Position numbers and translations under genes: made by a program | Notes under the pieces: model-generated | What the model was told of the DNA's origin: nothing | Seen by the model: the letters and a program-made list of their open reading frames with translations, nothing else | The model's database searches: none | Shown here: positions 1 to 7,374 of the stretch, piece by piece | How positions within the stretch are numbered: the stretch's first letter is position 1 | How the letters are laid out: the number at the start of each line of letters is the position of its first letter | Assembly (NCBI GenBank): GCA_964561825.1 | Contig: CAZLSB010000144.1 | Coordinates: forward strand, 1 to 10,408 | Length of the DNA stretch: 10,408 nt | Origin: JADKFD01 sp964561825 | GTDB taxonomy: Bacteria; Pseudomonadota; Gammaproteobacteria; Xanthomonadales; SZUA-5 | Direction: 5' to 3'

Positions 1-539
1 TTCGGCGGCGCCGCCGAAATCGGTGTCAATAATACCGGGGTTGATCAGGCTCACCTTTATTCCGGCGTTTTTGACTTCGCGCAGCAAAGAATGGCTGAAA
101 CCGGCCAAGCCGTGTTTGCTGGCTGCATAAGCCGCCATATTCGCCAACGGTCGGCGTGCCAAATCCGAGCCGATATTGACGATATGACCATGGCCCTGCG
201 CCAGCAGTTTGGGCAATACCGCGTGGCAAATTTGCATGACCGCGCCGAGATTGACCTGCACGATGTCGAGCAGCTCAGTCTCCTCATGCTCGGCAAACGC
301 CTTGTAGCTGCCGATACCGGCGTTGTTGATGACACCGCTCAGGGTCGGCAGCGCAGCTATCGCGGCGCGCACGATCGGCACNNNNNNNNNNATGCCTGGA
401 TGCGTGCGTCTTGCTGCACCAACTCATCCAGCTTGGCGCGATCGCGCGCCGCCGCCAGCACGCTGTGCCCACGCGCGGCGAGCGCCACAGCCAAATGGCG
501 GCCCAGGCCGCGGCTTGCGCCGGTGATTAGCCAAGTCAT
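1..539 (-). CDS. SDR-family NAD(P)-dependent oxidoreductase (3'-partial, interrupted by assembly gap)
   Basis: A short-chain dehydrogenase/reductase: a Rossmann-fold enzyme that oxidises or reduces an alcohol/carbonyl substrate with NAD(P). Seen: the N-terminus has the cofactor motif TGASRGLG (residues 6-13) and then AARDRAKL, whose arginine is common in NADP-preferring members. Beyond the N run the reading frame gives the structural NNAG motif, then the catalytic serine (NIGS), tyrosine and lysine (YAASK) with the usual S-x12-Y-x3-K spacing, and PGIIDTDF, the family's PG motif. The gene continues past the left edge. ATG at 539 is preceded by AGGAAA (547-552) at 7 nt, a good ribosome-binding site. 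The two sides of the N run are in different frames, which I attribute to the arbitrary gap length rather than mutation. Substrate cannot be told. It lies 153 bases downstream of the propeller lipoprotein on the same strand. Confidence 0.9.
382..391. other. Assembly gap (10 N) inside the SDR gene
   Basis: Ten unknown bases lie between the Rossmann cofactor half and the NNAG half of the SDR gene. The upstream part ends one base into a codon and the downstream frame starts a codon at 381, so the true gap must be 2 modulo 3, which ten is not. By comparison with the SDR family, about ten residues around the usual 'LDVTD' segment are missing, so the real gap is probably nearer 20-40 bases. Confidence 0.9.
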
Positions 540-569
540 GTGTAAGTTTCCTAGTTTGCTTTTTAATTC

Positions 570-594
570 AAAAGATAAGGAGCGCGCTGCGCTC
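570..594 (-). terminator. Possible weak rho-independent terminator after the propeller lipoprotein gene
   Basis: Read on the minus strand, a perfect 6-bp stem (GAGCGC/GCGCTC, 3-nt loop, 580-594) is followed by the T-rich tail CTTATCTTTT. It lies about 100 bases after the lipoprotein stop and about 40 before the SDR start, so it could end the upstream transcript. The stem is short and the T tract interrupted; efficiency is uncertain. Confidence 0.35.
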
Positions 595-726
595 TACGCG
601 CGCATTTTTTACCCAATAACCTGGTCCGTCGTAGGTCACGTTGCCCGCAGGGCTACGTGACGGTGCGCCGCGGTCACTGATTTGCACCACGCTCAACCCC
701 CGCATTTCTTACCCAATAAACTGGTC
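590..726. repeat. Direct-repeat pair (590-626 / 690-726) duplicating the 3' end of the propeller gene
   Basis: Positions 590-626 match 690-726 at 32 of 37 bases, with an offset of exactly 100. The right copy is the last codons of the lipoprotein gene plus its stop region (encoding the end ..LLGKKCGG). The left copy, in the intergenic space, would still encode RLLGKKC in the corresponding frame but has lost the stop. The similarity does not extend into the 63 bases between the copies, so this is not a simple tandem duplication of a 100-base unit. Confidence 0.75.
635..661. repeat. Intergenic hairpin, REP-like
   Basis: A near-perfect inverted repeat: 7-bp outer stem (GTCACGT/ACGTGAC), one mismatched pair, 4-bp inner stem (GCCC/GGGC) and a 3-nt loop. 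It lies between the two copies of the 37-base direct repeat, just downstream of the propeller lipoprotein gene. No T tract follows on either strand, so a repetitive extragenic palindrome or an mRNA 3'-end-stabilising structure is more likely than an intrinsic terminator. Family membership needs a genome-wide count. Confidence 0.55.
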
Positions 727-3700
727 AGGCGCACCAAATCAAGGCCGCCGCTGCCGTAGCCGGGCAAATCGCTTTGCCATTCAATGCGCGCGGCATCGTT
801 GCCTAGTGCGCGGAAATTGAGCGTGCCCCAGGGCTGTCGAACGACCTGCGTCGGGTTGAAATTGGGCGGGAATTGTCCGCCACGGGTGATCGTCATCGGC
901 AGTGTGGCTTGATCAGCTTGCAGCGGGCCGGTGCCGAGCAGCCATTGTTGTTGACCGTTCAAATAGGCGAACCAAATGGCGACTAATCGCTGATTGGCGC
1001 CGCTGCCGATTATTTCGACCTGCAAACCATGGCCATTTTGATTGGGTTGGTACCAAGTGCCGCTATGACAGCTGCGCAATCCGCTGCCAGTATCGTTGGC
1101 GATGGTGGTCAACCGGCTCAGTGGCATGCTGCCATTGGCAAAGCCAGGGCGTGTGCTGGTCCAGGTTGCCGTGCCCTGATCGCGGCCGCTAAATTGCAGT
1201 AACACCTCACCCCAGGGCTCCAACTGTACGCTGGCTGGGTCAAAATTCGGCGGGAAACTGGCGCCACGGGTAATGACCAAGGGTACGCGCACGCTGTTCC
1301 CCTGCGCCGTGGCTGCACCGACCAGCCAAACCAACTCGCCATTCAAATAGGTGTACCACGTGGCAACCACGCCGGTCACGCCATCGACGCTGGTTGCTTC
1401 AAAAAACCAGCCATGGCCGTCCTGCGCTGGATCATAAAAAGCGCCGGATAATTCGGGGCCAATTCGATAGCTAGCCACGCCGTCAAAATCGGTCAAAGGC
1501 GCGCGCCAAGCCCCGCGTCCATAGGTGAACGCATACAACTCGGGCACGCCACTGGGTGGATTCGGCGCAATGGCCAAGCGTTCGACGATGACGTTGGCAA
1601 ATCCGCCATTTTCACTCGCCCAGTTGATACCCCCATCCAAACTGACGAACACGCCGATATCGGTGCCGATGTACAACCGCTGGCGATTATTCGGATCGAC
1701 CACTAAATGGTGTACTGGCACATCGGGTAAAGCGCCATCGCCGACCCCATCGATGGCGCTCCAAGTCGCGCCGGCATCGTTGCTGCGCCACACATGTTGC
1801 CCACCAAACGTCGAATAGGTCGCGTAGGCGATATTCGCGTCGACCGGATCGAAACTCAGCGACGACACCCAACCGGTACGCGGTGAGGTGCTGACAAAAC
1901 TGCTACTGCCGTTACTCGTTGTTGCGGCGCCGCTGCGATAAATCGCGCGCTGGTTACCCAGCAAAATGCGATTGGGATCGGTGGGCGATAAACCGATCGC
2001 TGAAATCCAGTCAGTAAACTGGCTGCCCAGTGAGACGCTGGCGGCGCTCCAATTGCGGCCTTGGTTGGTGGTGCGCCAAAGCCGCGAACCGCCGGCGTAC
2101 AAACGATCAGGCGAGCTGCTATCGATGAGATACGGCATGATGAACACCGTGTTGTCATTCATGCCATTGGTGGCGCGCACAAAGGAGCTACCGCCGTTGG
2201 TGGATCGATGAATGTTGACGTTCTGATAGCTGACATACAGCACATTTTCATTGCGCGGATCGATGGCCACGCTGGCGCCGTCGCCACCGAAGATCTCCAC
2301 AAAGGTGTTGCCGCTGGAGAAGCTGCTTTGCAGCAGCGTGCCATTGTCTTGCGCACCCCCCAACCACAGAGAAGCGCTGTTGCTGACCGCGCCGCTGTAA
2401 AACTGCGCGGTGCCTAAACCGTTTTCGATTGTGGTCCAGCGTACTACGCCTGCGCCCGGGCCGCAGGCGGCATTGGCGCCATACAGCACCGTGCCGGCGT
2501 CGTCGTCGGTGTAGGCCACGCCGCCGTCGTTGGCGCTGTACAAAATGCGCGTGCCTTGTGCGTAATTCGGGTGGAATTTCAGCAAATGTTGATCCGCATG
2601 GATGGCGTCTGGGCTTTCGCCGTCGTACCACCAATACGAGGCCTTACCGAAACTGCGGCCGCCGTCGTTGGATCGATACACTTCCATGCCGCCCACCCAA
2701 ACGATGTTGGGATCAAGCGGATTAACCGCGATCGCTTGGTTGTACCAGCCGGCGCTGTAAGCATCGAAGCTGCCGAAGTTGCACCGCACCGCTTCATAGC
2801 CATCGGCATAACTGAGCAAATAGGTACTCAGCACATCCGACGAGCTATTGCGCAGTTGTGCGCTAAAGGTGCGGCCGCCGTCATCTGAGCGAAATAGCGC
2901 GTGCAAGCCGTTGTCGTAATCACCGCGGCCATCGTTATTGCGATCCGGCCCGGCGACCGTGCTGGCCGCAAGCGCATAGATGATGTTCGGGCTGGATGGC
3001 GCTAGCGCCAGTGAGGTGCGTCCCATGCCGGTCTCACTCAACACGACTTGCCAGGACGGCGTGCCACGTGCGTCGTCGGTACGAAATACGGTGGCAGGGC
3101 AAGGACCGCCGCAGGCCGGCGGCACCACCGTGTTGGGCAACCAGTAACGATCATCCTCAGAGCGCGATGCGCAACTGGCCAATAGCGCTTCGCCATCGGG
3201 CAGCAATTGCAAATCGGTGCAGCCCTCGTAAAGCAATCCACCGCCGCTGTCGGTCGGCTTGAGGATTTGCACAAAGCTAAAACCACCATCGTTGGATCGC
3301 CACACGCCGGTATTGGTCGCCGCGTACAGGCGCCGATGGTCGCTGGGGCTAATCACCAAGTCTGAAACGTAGCGAAAGTTATTGTTGGTGGTCGCCACCA
3401 GCGGCTGGAAATGCGAACCGCCATCGGTTGAGCGCAAAATGCCCTGCCCCCACATCGCAGCGTAAGGTCGTTCACTATTTCGATAGAGTTCGCCGGTGCC
3501 CGCGTAAATGGTGTCGGGATTCACTGGATCAAAAACCAAGGCGCCAATATTGATGTTGGCGGCATCGTCCGATAAGGGTCGCCACGAGCCGCCGCCATTG
3601 GTGGTTTCAAACACACCGCCGGAAACGCCGCCCGCCAACATGCGGTTGGGGTTGCGCGGGTCAAACTCCAAGGTTCGCGTACGTCCACCCACATTGCTGG

Positions 3701-3992
3701 GGCCCAGCCATTCCCAGCGCGGCGCGGTTTTTTCACCCAACATAAAACGCGCCGCCTTGGTGGAAAAACGCGGCAATTGCCGCGCTTGGCGCTCGGCTTT
3801 GACATACCAGGCGGGATCAATCGCGCTGACGCCGGCCGGTAGGCGTCGCGCCTGATCAAAGGCCGCGCGCTCGCCCGGCGCATCCGGGCGCTCGCGCGGT
3901 GGCGGTTGCAGTTGATTGGTCGGCTGCAGCGCGCAAGCACTCAGAGCGGCGGCCACCAACACTGCAAGGCTGATCCGTGTTCGATTACGCAT
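693..3992 (-). CDS. Large Asp-box (BNR/sortilin-like) beta-propeller lipoprotein with two C-terminal GHG modules
   Basis: Predicted exported lipoprotein of 1099 residues; function unknown. Seen: residues 1-20 form a lipoprotein signal (Arg-rich start, hydrophobic core, lipobox LSAC with Cys20). Residues about 90-830 hold at least nine Asp-box motifs of the type RSNDGGxSF/W, near 129, 187, 232, 368, 440, 596, 640, 736 and 783, each preceded by 'DP.NP..(L/I)YAG'-type strands; this is the pattern of BNR/sortilin-like beta-propellers and is long enough for two. Residues 849-962 and 977-1091 are two copies of a module with (F/W)Y.P.Q.GHG, W(Y/F).YLNG...WL(L/V)G, ITRG..FPPNF and PWG. GH74 glycosidases share the tandem-propeller layout, but I cannot assign catalytic residues, so no enzyme is claimed. 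ATG at 3992 has GGGAG at 7 nt. It lies 87 bases after rluE on the same strand. Confidence 0.85.
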   Translation of the reverse strand: MRNRTRISLAVLVAAALSACALQPTNQLQPPPRERPDAPGERAAFDQARRLPAGVSAIDPAWYVKAERQARQLPRFSTKAARFMLGEKTAPRWEWLGPSNVGGRTRTLEFDPRNPNRMLAGGVSGGVFETTNGGGSWRPLSDDAANINIGALVFDPVNPDTIYAGTGELYRNSERPYAAMWGQGILRSTDGGSHFQPLVATTNNNFRYVSDLVISPSDHRRLYAATNTGVWRSNDGGFSFVQILKPTDSGGGLLYEGCTDLQLLPDGEALLASCASRSEDDRYWLPNTVVPPACGGPCPATVFRTDDARGTPSWQVVLSETGMGRTSLALAPSSPNIIYALAASTVAGPDRNNDGRGDYDNGLHALFRSDDGGRTFSAQLRNSSSDVLSTYLLSYADGYEAVRCNFGSFDAYSAGWYNQAIAVNPLDPNIVWVGGMEVYRSNDGGRSFGKASYWWYDGESPDAIHADQHLLKFHPNYAQGTRILYSANDGGVAYTDDDAGTVLYGANAACGPGAGVVRWTTIENGLGTAQFYSGAVSNSASLWLGGAQDNGTLLQSSFSSGNTFVEIFGGDGASVAIDPRNENVLYVSYQNVNIHRSTNGGSSFVRATNGMNDNTVFIMPYLIDSSSPDRLYAGGSRLWRTTNQGRNWSAASVSLGSQFTDWISAIGLSPTDPNRILLGNQRAIYRSGAATTSNGSSSFVSTSPRTGWVSSLSFDPVDANIAYATYSTFGGQHVWRSNDAGATWSAIDGVGDGALPDVPVHHLVVDPNNRQRLYIGTDIGVFVSLDGGINWASENGGFANVIVERLAIAPNPPSGVPELYAFTYGRGAWRAPLTDFDGVASYRIGPELSGAFYDPAQDGHGWFFEATSVDGVTGVVATWYTYLNGELVWLVGAATAQGNSVRVPLVITRGASFPPNFDPASVQLEPWGEVLLQFSGRDQGTATWTSTRPGFANGSMPLSRLTTIANDTGSGLRSCHSGTWYQPNQNGHGLQVEIIGSGANQRLVAIWFAYLNGQQQWLLGTGPLQADQATLPMTITRGGQFPPNFNPTQVVRQPWGTLNFRALGNDAARIEWQSDLPGYGSGGLDLVRLTSLLGKKCGG

Positions 3993-4079
3993 TGGCAGGC
4001 TCCCGACCTTACAACGATGAGTTTCGTAGATTGCAGCATCGTACCGATTTGTACGCAGTTCAAGCAGATTTGTTGTGGC

Positions 4080-4634
4080 CTACAGGAGCTTCTGTGCGCT
4101 GTTCACTTCACGCCAATCACCGGGCTGCAAGTCAGCAAGGGCGATGGGCCCGATCGCGGCGCGAATCAACCGCAAGGTTGGCAGCCCGACCGCCGCCGTC
4201 ATGCGCCGTACTTGTCGATTACGCCCTTCGCGCAGAATCAATTGCAGCCAGTGGGTGGGGATGGCCGCGCGAAAGCGGATCGGCGGGTTGCGTGGCCACA
4301 CTCCCGGCGGCGCTTCATCCAGCAATGACACCTGCGCCGGCTTAGTTGGCCCGTCATTCAAACGGACTCCCTTGCACAACTGGGCGATTGCCGGTGCATC
4401 TGGCAAGCCTTCAACTTGTGCCCAGTAGGTCTTTGGCCACGCATGTCGTGGGTTGCTAATGCGCTGCGCCAAGCGGCCGTCGTCGGTCAGCAACAACAAA
4501 CCCTCGCTATCGCGATCCAAGCGGCCGGCCGCATACACATTCGGGATGTTGACGTAATTGGCCAGCGTGGTCCGTCCCAGTGGATCGGTGAATTGGCACA
4601 GCACGTCGAAGGGTTTGTGCAGTGCGATCAGCAT
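4080..4634 (-). CDS. rluE: 23S rRNA pseudouridine synthase RluE (RsuA/RluB/RluE family)
   Basis: Cytoplasmic enzyme that isomerises a uridine of 23S rRNA to pseudouridine (U2457 in E. coli numbering, established for RluE). The 184-residue protein has the family signature GRLDRDSEGLLLLT at 37-50 with catalytic Asp40, the N-terminal KPFDVLCQFTD strand, the RluE-typical block PRNPPIR..IPT.WL (about 114-130), and EGRNRQVRRMTA.VG.PTLRLIR at 136-158. It has no N-terminal S4 RNA-binding domain, as in E. coli RluE and unlike RsuA and RluB. ATG at 4634 begins directly at the conserved first strand, so the start fits the domain, but no purine-rich ribosome-binding site precedes it at normal distance; a short upstream ORF overlaps the start. 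It is followed by the propeller lipoprotein gene on the same strand. Confidence 0.92.
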   Translation of the reverse strand: MLIALHKPFDVLCQFTDPLGRTTLANYVNIPNVYAAGRLDRDSEGLLLLTDDGRLAQRISNPRHAWPKTYWAQVEGLPDAPAIAQLCKGVRLNDGPTKPAQVSLLDEAPPGVWPRNPPIRFRAAIPTHWLQLILREGRNRQVRRMTAAVGLPTLRLIRAAIGPIALADLQPGDWREVNSAQKLL

Positions 4635-4699
4635 TGGGCGAGCACGCCACCCGCATTGCCGATTTGCCGGACATCGGTTTGAAATAGCAAGCTATCCAT
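4628..4699 (-). CDS. Putative 23-residue leader ORF overlapping the rluE start
   Basis: An ATG at 4699 opens a 23-codon frame (MDSLLFQTDV...VLAQC) ending in TGA at 4630-4628. The rluE ATG lies inside its last sense codons, four bases before the stop (ATGCTGA). Upstream on the minus strand is GAGGAAAGGG, whose last G is 11 nt from the ATG, a better though distant ribosome-binding site than anything before rluE. This arrangement would suit translational coupling. I recognise no peptide family, and a chance ORF this short is quite possible. Confidence 0.3.
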   Translation of the reverse strand: MDSLLFQTDVRQIGNAGGVLAQC

Positions 4700-4775
4700 G
4701 ATCACTCAAACCCTTTCCTCAACGAAACATTAACGAGTAATCTACGCGAACTTTCTATTTAACGAGGGATGCACC
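4635..4775. promoter_or_regulatory. Divergent intergenic region between rluE and the TonB-dependent receptor
   Basis: The 141 bases between two divergent genes must hold both promoters. The part nearest the receptor (about 4700-4760) is clearly more AT-rich than the flanking genes. The octamer TTAACGAG occurs twice, at 4730-4737 and 4759-4766, the second overlapping the receptor's ribosome-binding site. I could not assign convincing -35/-10 boxes or a Fur box. Confidence 0.4.
4764..4769 (+). promoter_or_regulatory. Ribosome-binding site of the TonB-dependent receptor
   Basis: GAGGGA lies 6 nt before the ATG at 4776 and fixes that start, which also gives an intact signal peptide. Confidence 0.75.
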
Positions 4776-7160
4776 ATGCGTCGATCGCAATTGTGGATGG
4801 CTTTAGCAACCGCCTGCGCACTCAGTGCGGTAGCGCCGCCAGCGTTGGCCCAGGACAACAGTGACGCAGCGCCAAGCGAAGAAGCACAGGTACTCGATCA
4901 GTTGGTGGTGCTGGGCTCGCGCCGCGTCGGGCGTTCGGATACCGAAACCGCCGTTCCGGTCGACGTCATCACCATGCAAGAGATCGCCGAGCGTGGCGCG
5001 CAGTTTGATTTGGCGCAGTCGTTGCAGTTCTCGGTGCCTTCGTTCTTTTCGACCCGGCAAACCGGCGCCGATGGCGCGGACTTGGTCGACGGGGCTGCGC
5101 TGCGTAACTTAGGCTCCGATCAGACGCTGGTATTGGTCAATGGCAAACGTCGCCACACCACGTCGCTGGTGAATCTCTTTGGTGCGCGTAACCGCGGCAA
5201 TACCGGTACGGATTTAAATACCATTCCGGTGCTGGCCATTGATCGCGTGGAGATTCTGCGCGACGGCGCCGCGGCCCAGTATGGTTCGGATGCGATTGCC
5301 GGCGTGATGAATATCGCGTTGAAAAAAGATAAGGGCTGCGAGGTGGTCGCCGGGTATGGCCAATACTGGAAGGGTGATGGTGAAAACCAGCTCTACAGCG
5401 GCTACTGCGGCATGGAAATGGGAGATGGCGGCGTATTCTCAGTAACCGCCGAATATGGTGATCGTAAGCGTTCGGATCGTTCCGAGCCGCGCAATAATCC
5501 GCGCACGATTGGCGATAGCGCCGTCGAAAACGGCACGCTGTATGTCAATAGCGATCTACCCTTAACCGAAAACGCCGATCTGTACTTCACGGCGGGCATT
5601 CAAAATCGTCGCGCATCATCCGCGGCGTTTGCCCGCGATGGCGTGGATGACGTGCCTTCGCGTAATTCAGTGGCGATGTATCCAAACGGCTTTGTGCCGT
5701 TTATCAATGGCGATCTGGAGGATCGTTACGCCACGGTGGGCAGTCGTGGTGTGTGGGCCGATTGGAACGTCGATTTTTCGACCACCTACGGTTACAACGA
5801 GATGTTCTACGACATCAGCAATACGCTGAATGCGTCGATCGCTAACTTTGAAGCTAGGCGCGGCCGCCCGGCCGTGAGTAACACCGCATTTGATGCCGGT
5901 GGTTTTTCATTTAGGCAGAGCACCACCAATCTTGATTTTTCGCGTTTTTACGATGATTTGTGGGGCGGCACCAATATCGCGTTTGGCGGCGAATATCGCG
6001 ACGAAAACTACAAAATCTTCGCCGGTGAACCGGGCTCGTACATTGATGCCGACGGCCCCGGTGGCGGCAATGCTGGCAGCCAGGGATTCCCTGGTTTTCA
6101 GCCGGGCGATGAAACCAATAGCGATCGCGATAATTACGCAGCCTATGTGGATTTTGAAGTAACACCCACCGATCGCCTTACCACTAATTTTGCGCTGCGC
6201 TTTGAGGATTACAGCGACTTTGGCTCCACGGTCGATGGCAAAGTGGCCTTGGCATTCAAAGCCACCGAGGATTTCACTTTGCGCGGATCGCTATCCACTG
6301 GCTTTCGCGCGCCGTCCTTGCAGCAGCGTTTCTTCTCGTCGACTTTCACCGATTTCATCAGCGGCGAACCGGTTGATGTTTTGTTAGCGCCCAATGGCGG
6401 CTCGATTGCGCGCGCCGCTGGCATTCCCGATCTCACCGAAGAACAATCGATGAGTGGCGCGCTAGGATTCACTTGGCGGCCCAGTGATTCAATGTCGATC
6501 ACCGTGGATGCCTATCAGATCAATATCGATGATCGCATCGTATTGTCCGGCCGCTTTAATACCGACGACCCGAATATTGGCGCAATGTTGGCCAATCTCA
6601 ATGTCGGCGAAGCGCAGTTTTTTATTAACTCGGTCGACACCCGCACGCGTGGTATCGATATTACCGCCGCCTGGGATTCTGATTTGTGGGGTGGTGAGCT
6701 GAACACCTACTTTGGGCTCAATTATGGTGAGACGGACGTCACGGCGATTCACGCTCCGCCGTCGTTGGTTGGTCGTGAAGATGTATTGCTTAGCGAGCGC
6801 GAGCGCCTCTTTGTCGAAAATGGCTCGCCGGAAAGCAAAGGTGTCGTCGGCTTTGATTGGACTCGCGAGCGCTGGAACGCCAATATCAAATTCATTTATT
6901 TCGGCGAACAAACGCTAGGGACCTTCTCCGGCCCGCCAGTGCCTAACCAGGAATACAACGCCAAGGCCTCGGCGGATGTCAGCCTGACTTACAGCATCAG
7001 CGATACCACTAAGCTCACGGTCGGCGGCGCCAACATCTTCGATAGCACGCCAACCCGGCAAAACCCCGACGAAACCGATAATGGCCACGTCTACGAAAGC
7101 GTGCAGTTTGGCCTGAATGGCGCCTCGTGGTTTGTGCGTATGCATAGCCGGTTTTTCTAA
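4776..7160 (+). CDS. TonB-dependent outer-membrane receptor
   Basis: A 794-residue outer-membrane gated channel, of the class that imports siderophores, vitamin B12, oligosaccharides or similar nutrients using energy from TonB-ExbB-ExbD. Seen: signal peptide 1-25 cleaved at PALA|QDN; a TonB-box-like stretch DQLVVLGSRR at 41-50; plug domain about 55-183 with PVDVITMQEI, LVLVNGKRR, NTGTDLNTIP, DRVEILRDGAAAQYGSDAIAGVMNI; then a barrel of alternating amphipathic strands. Late markers are TGFRAPSLQQRFF in the barrel and a C-terminal aromatic strand ending in Phe794, as the BAM machinery expects. Cys188 and Cys211 sit around the start of the barrel. No neighbouring transporter, TonB gene or hydrolase reveals the substrate, so none is named. 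It is transcribed away from rluE and followed by a hairpin-rich gap. Confidence 0.93.
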   Translation: MRRSQLWMALATACALSAVAPPALAQDNSDAAPSEEAQVLDQLVVLGSRRVGRSDTETAVPVDVITMQEIAERGAQFDLAQSLQFSVPSFFSTRQTGADGADLVDGAALRNLGSDQTLVLVNGKRRHTTSLVNLFGARNRGNTGTDLNTIPVLAIDRVEILRDGAAAQYGSDAIAGVMNIALKKDKGCEVVAGYGQYWKGDGENQLYSGYCGMEMGDGGVFSVTAEYGDRKRSDRSEPRNNPRTIGDSAVENGTLYVNSDLPLTENADLYFTAGIQNRRASSAAFARDGVDDVPSRNSVAMYPNGFVPFINGDLEDRYATVGSRGVWADWNVDFSTTYGYNEMFYDISNTLNASIANFEARRGRPAVSNTAFDAGGFSFRQSTTNLDFSRFYDDLWGGTNIAFGGEYRDENYKIFAGEPGSYIDADGPGGGNAGSQGFPGFQPGDETNSDRDNYAAYVDFEVTPTDRLTTNFALRFEDYSDFGSTVDGKVALAFKATEDFTLRGSLSTGFRAPSLQQRFFSSTFTDFISGEPVDVLLAPNGGSIARAAGIPDLTEEQSMSGALGFTWRPSDSMSITVDAYQINIDDRIVLSGRFNTDDPNIGAMLANLNVGEAQFFINSVDTRTRGIDITAAWDSDLWGGELNTYFGLNYGETDVTAIHAPPSLVGREDVLLSERERLFVENGSPESKGVVGFDWTRERWNANIKFIYFGEQTLGTFSGPPVPNQEYNAKASADVSLTYSISDTTKLTVGGANIFDSTPTRQNPDETDNGHVYESVQFGLNGASWFVRMHSRFF

Positions 7161-7185
7161 CAGAAGCGTCAGCGCACAGCGCCGA

Positions 7186-7228
7186 CCCAGCAGAGCTCCT
7201 GCCTCTGGTGGGTTAGCGCTTTGCTGGG
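7186..7228 (+). other. Imperfect 11-bp hairpin downstream of the receptor gene
   Basis: CCCAGCAGAGC pairs with GCTTTGCTGGG over 11 pairs with one G-U wobble, around a 21-nt loop. It begins 25 bases after the receptor stop. The next hairpin follows at once. There is no T tract, so I read it as a 3'-end structure or part of a repetitive element. Confidence 0.5.
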
Positions 7229-7246
7229 TTCGATCTGTGATCGAAC
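7228..7246 (+). other. Perfect 8-bp hairpin with 3-nt loop
   Basis: GTTCGATC and GATCGAAC form a perfect stem around TGT. The sequence after it (GCTTCTCCC) is pyrimidine-rich but not a T run, so termination is possible but unconvincing. The bases 7245-7252 (ACGCTTCT) are also complementary to 7162-7169, offering an alternative fold. Confidence 0.55.
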
Positions 7247-7312
7247 GCTTCTCCCGCAAAGTGCAGCGTCAGCGCACAGCGCCGGCCCACAGGAGCCACA
7301 GCCAGCGCAAAA

Positions 7313-7332
7313 GCTGGGTGCCCCAACCCAGC
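7313..7332 (+). other. Perfect 7-bp hairpin upstream of the kinase gene
   Basis: GCTGGGT and ACCCAGC pair perfectly around a 6-nt loop (GCCCCA). It is the third hairpin in the 239-base gap and lies inside the second diverged repeat unit. Confidence 0.5.
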
Positions 7333-7353
7333 CATACACGCCTATGCTTGGCG

Positions 7354-7374
7354 GCTGGCACCTCAGGTGCCAGC
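7354..7374 (+). other. Perfect 9-bp hairpin in the kinase leader
   Basis: GCTGGCACC and GGTGCCAGC pair perfectly around TCA, followed by TTGCCCTTT. It ends 26 bases before the favoured kinase ATG (7400). The alternative GTG codon at 7367 lies within the right arm, so folding would hide it. It may be a leader control structure, the end of a terminator, or part of a repeat. Confidence 0.55.

Larger units (their letters stand above)
7165..7296. repeat. Direct-repeat pair (7165-7196 / 7265-7296) with a 100-base period
   Basis: The copies match at 28 of 32 bases; the first 20 (AGCGTCAGCGCACAGCGCCG) are identical. The offset is exactly 100 bases. A weaker similarity continues (AGCGCTTTGCTGGG in the first unit, AGCGCAAAAGCTGGG in the second), so these look like two diverged copies of one intergenic element, the second internally shortened. 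It lies between the receptor and the kinase. Confidence 0.75.

Noticed and set aside
1..539. SDR as a frameshifted pseudogene
   Set aside because: The frame change coincides exactly with the artificial 10-N run and both halves keep all family motifs, so an assembly artefact is the simpler explanation.
91..660. Plus-strand 189-codon open frame across the N run
   Set aside because: It is antisense to the SDR gene, depends on translating Ns, and has no family motifs; the minus strand gives an unmistakable SDR.
693..3992. GH74 xyloglucanase or sialidase identity for the propeller protein
   Set aside because: Asp boxes are structural and shared by many non-enzymes; I could not place catalytic residues, so only the fold is claimed.
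3906..4345. Plus-strand open frames of 117-140 codons opposite rluE and the lipoprotein start
   Set aside because: They lie antisense to rluE, have low-complexity Arg/Pro/Ala-rich translations and no recognisable domain; typical shadow frames in GC-rich DNA.
4700..4775. Fur box or specific sigma-70 promoter for the receptor
   Set aside because: No 19-base Fur-like palindrome and no convincing -35/-10 pair at proper spacing; only a duplicated TTAACGAG octamer.
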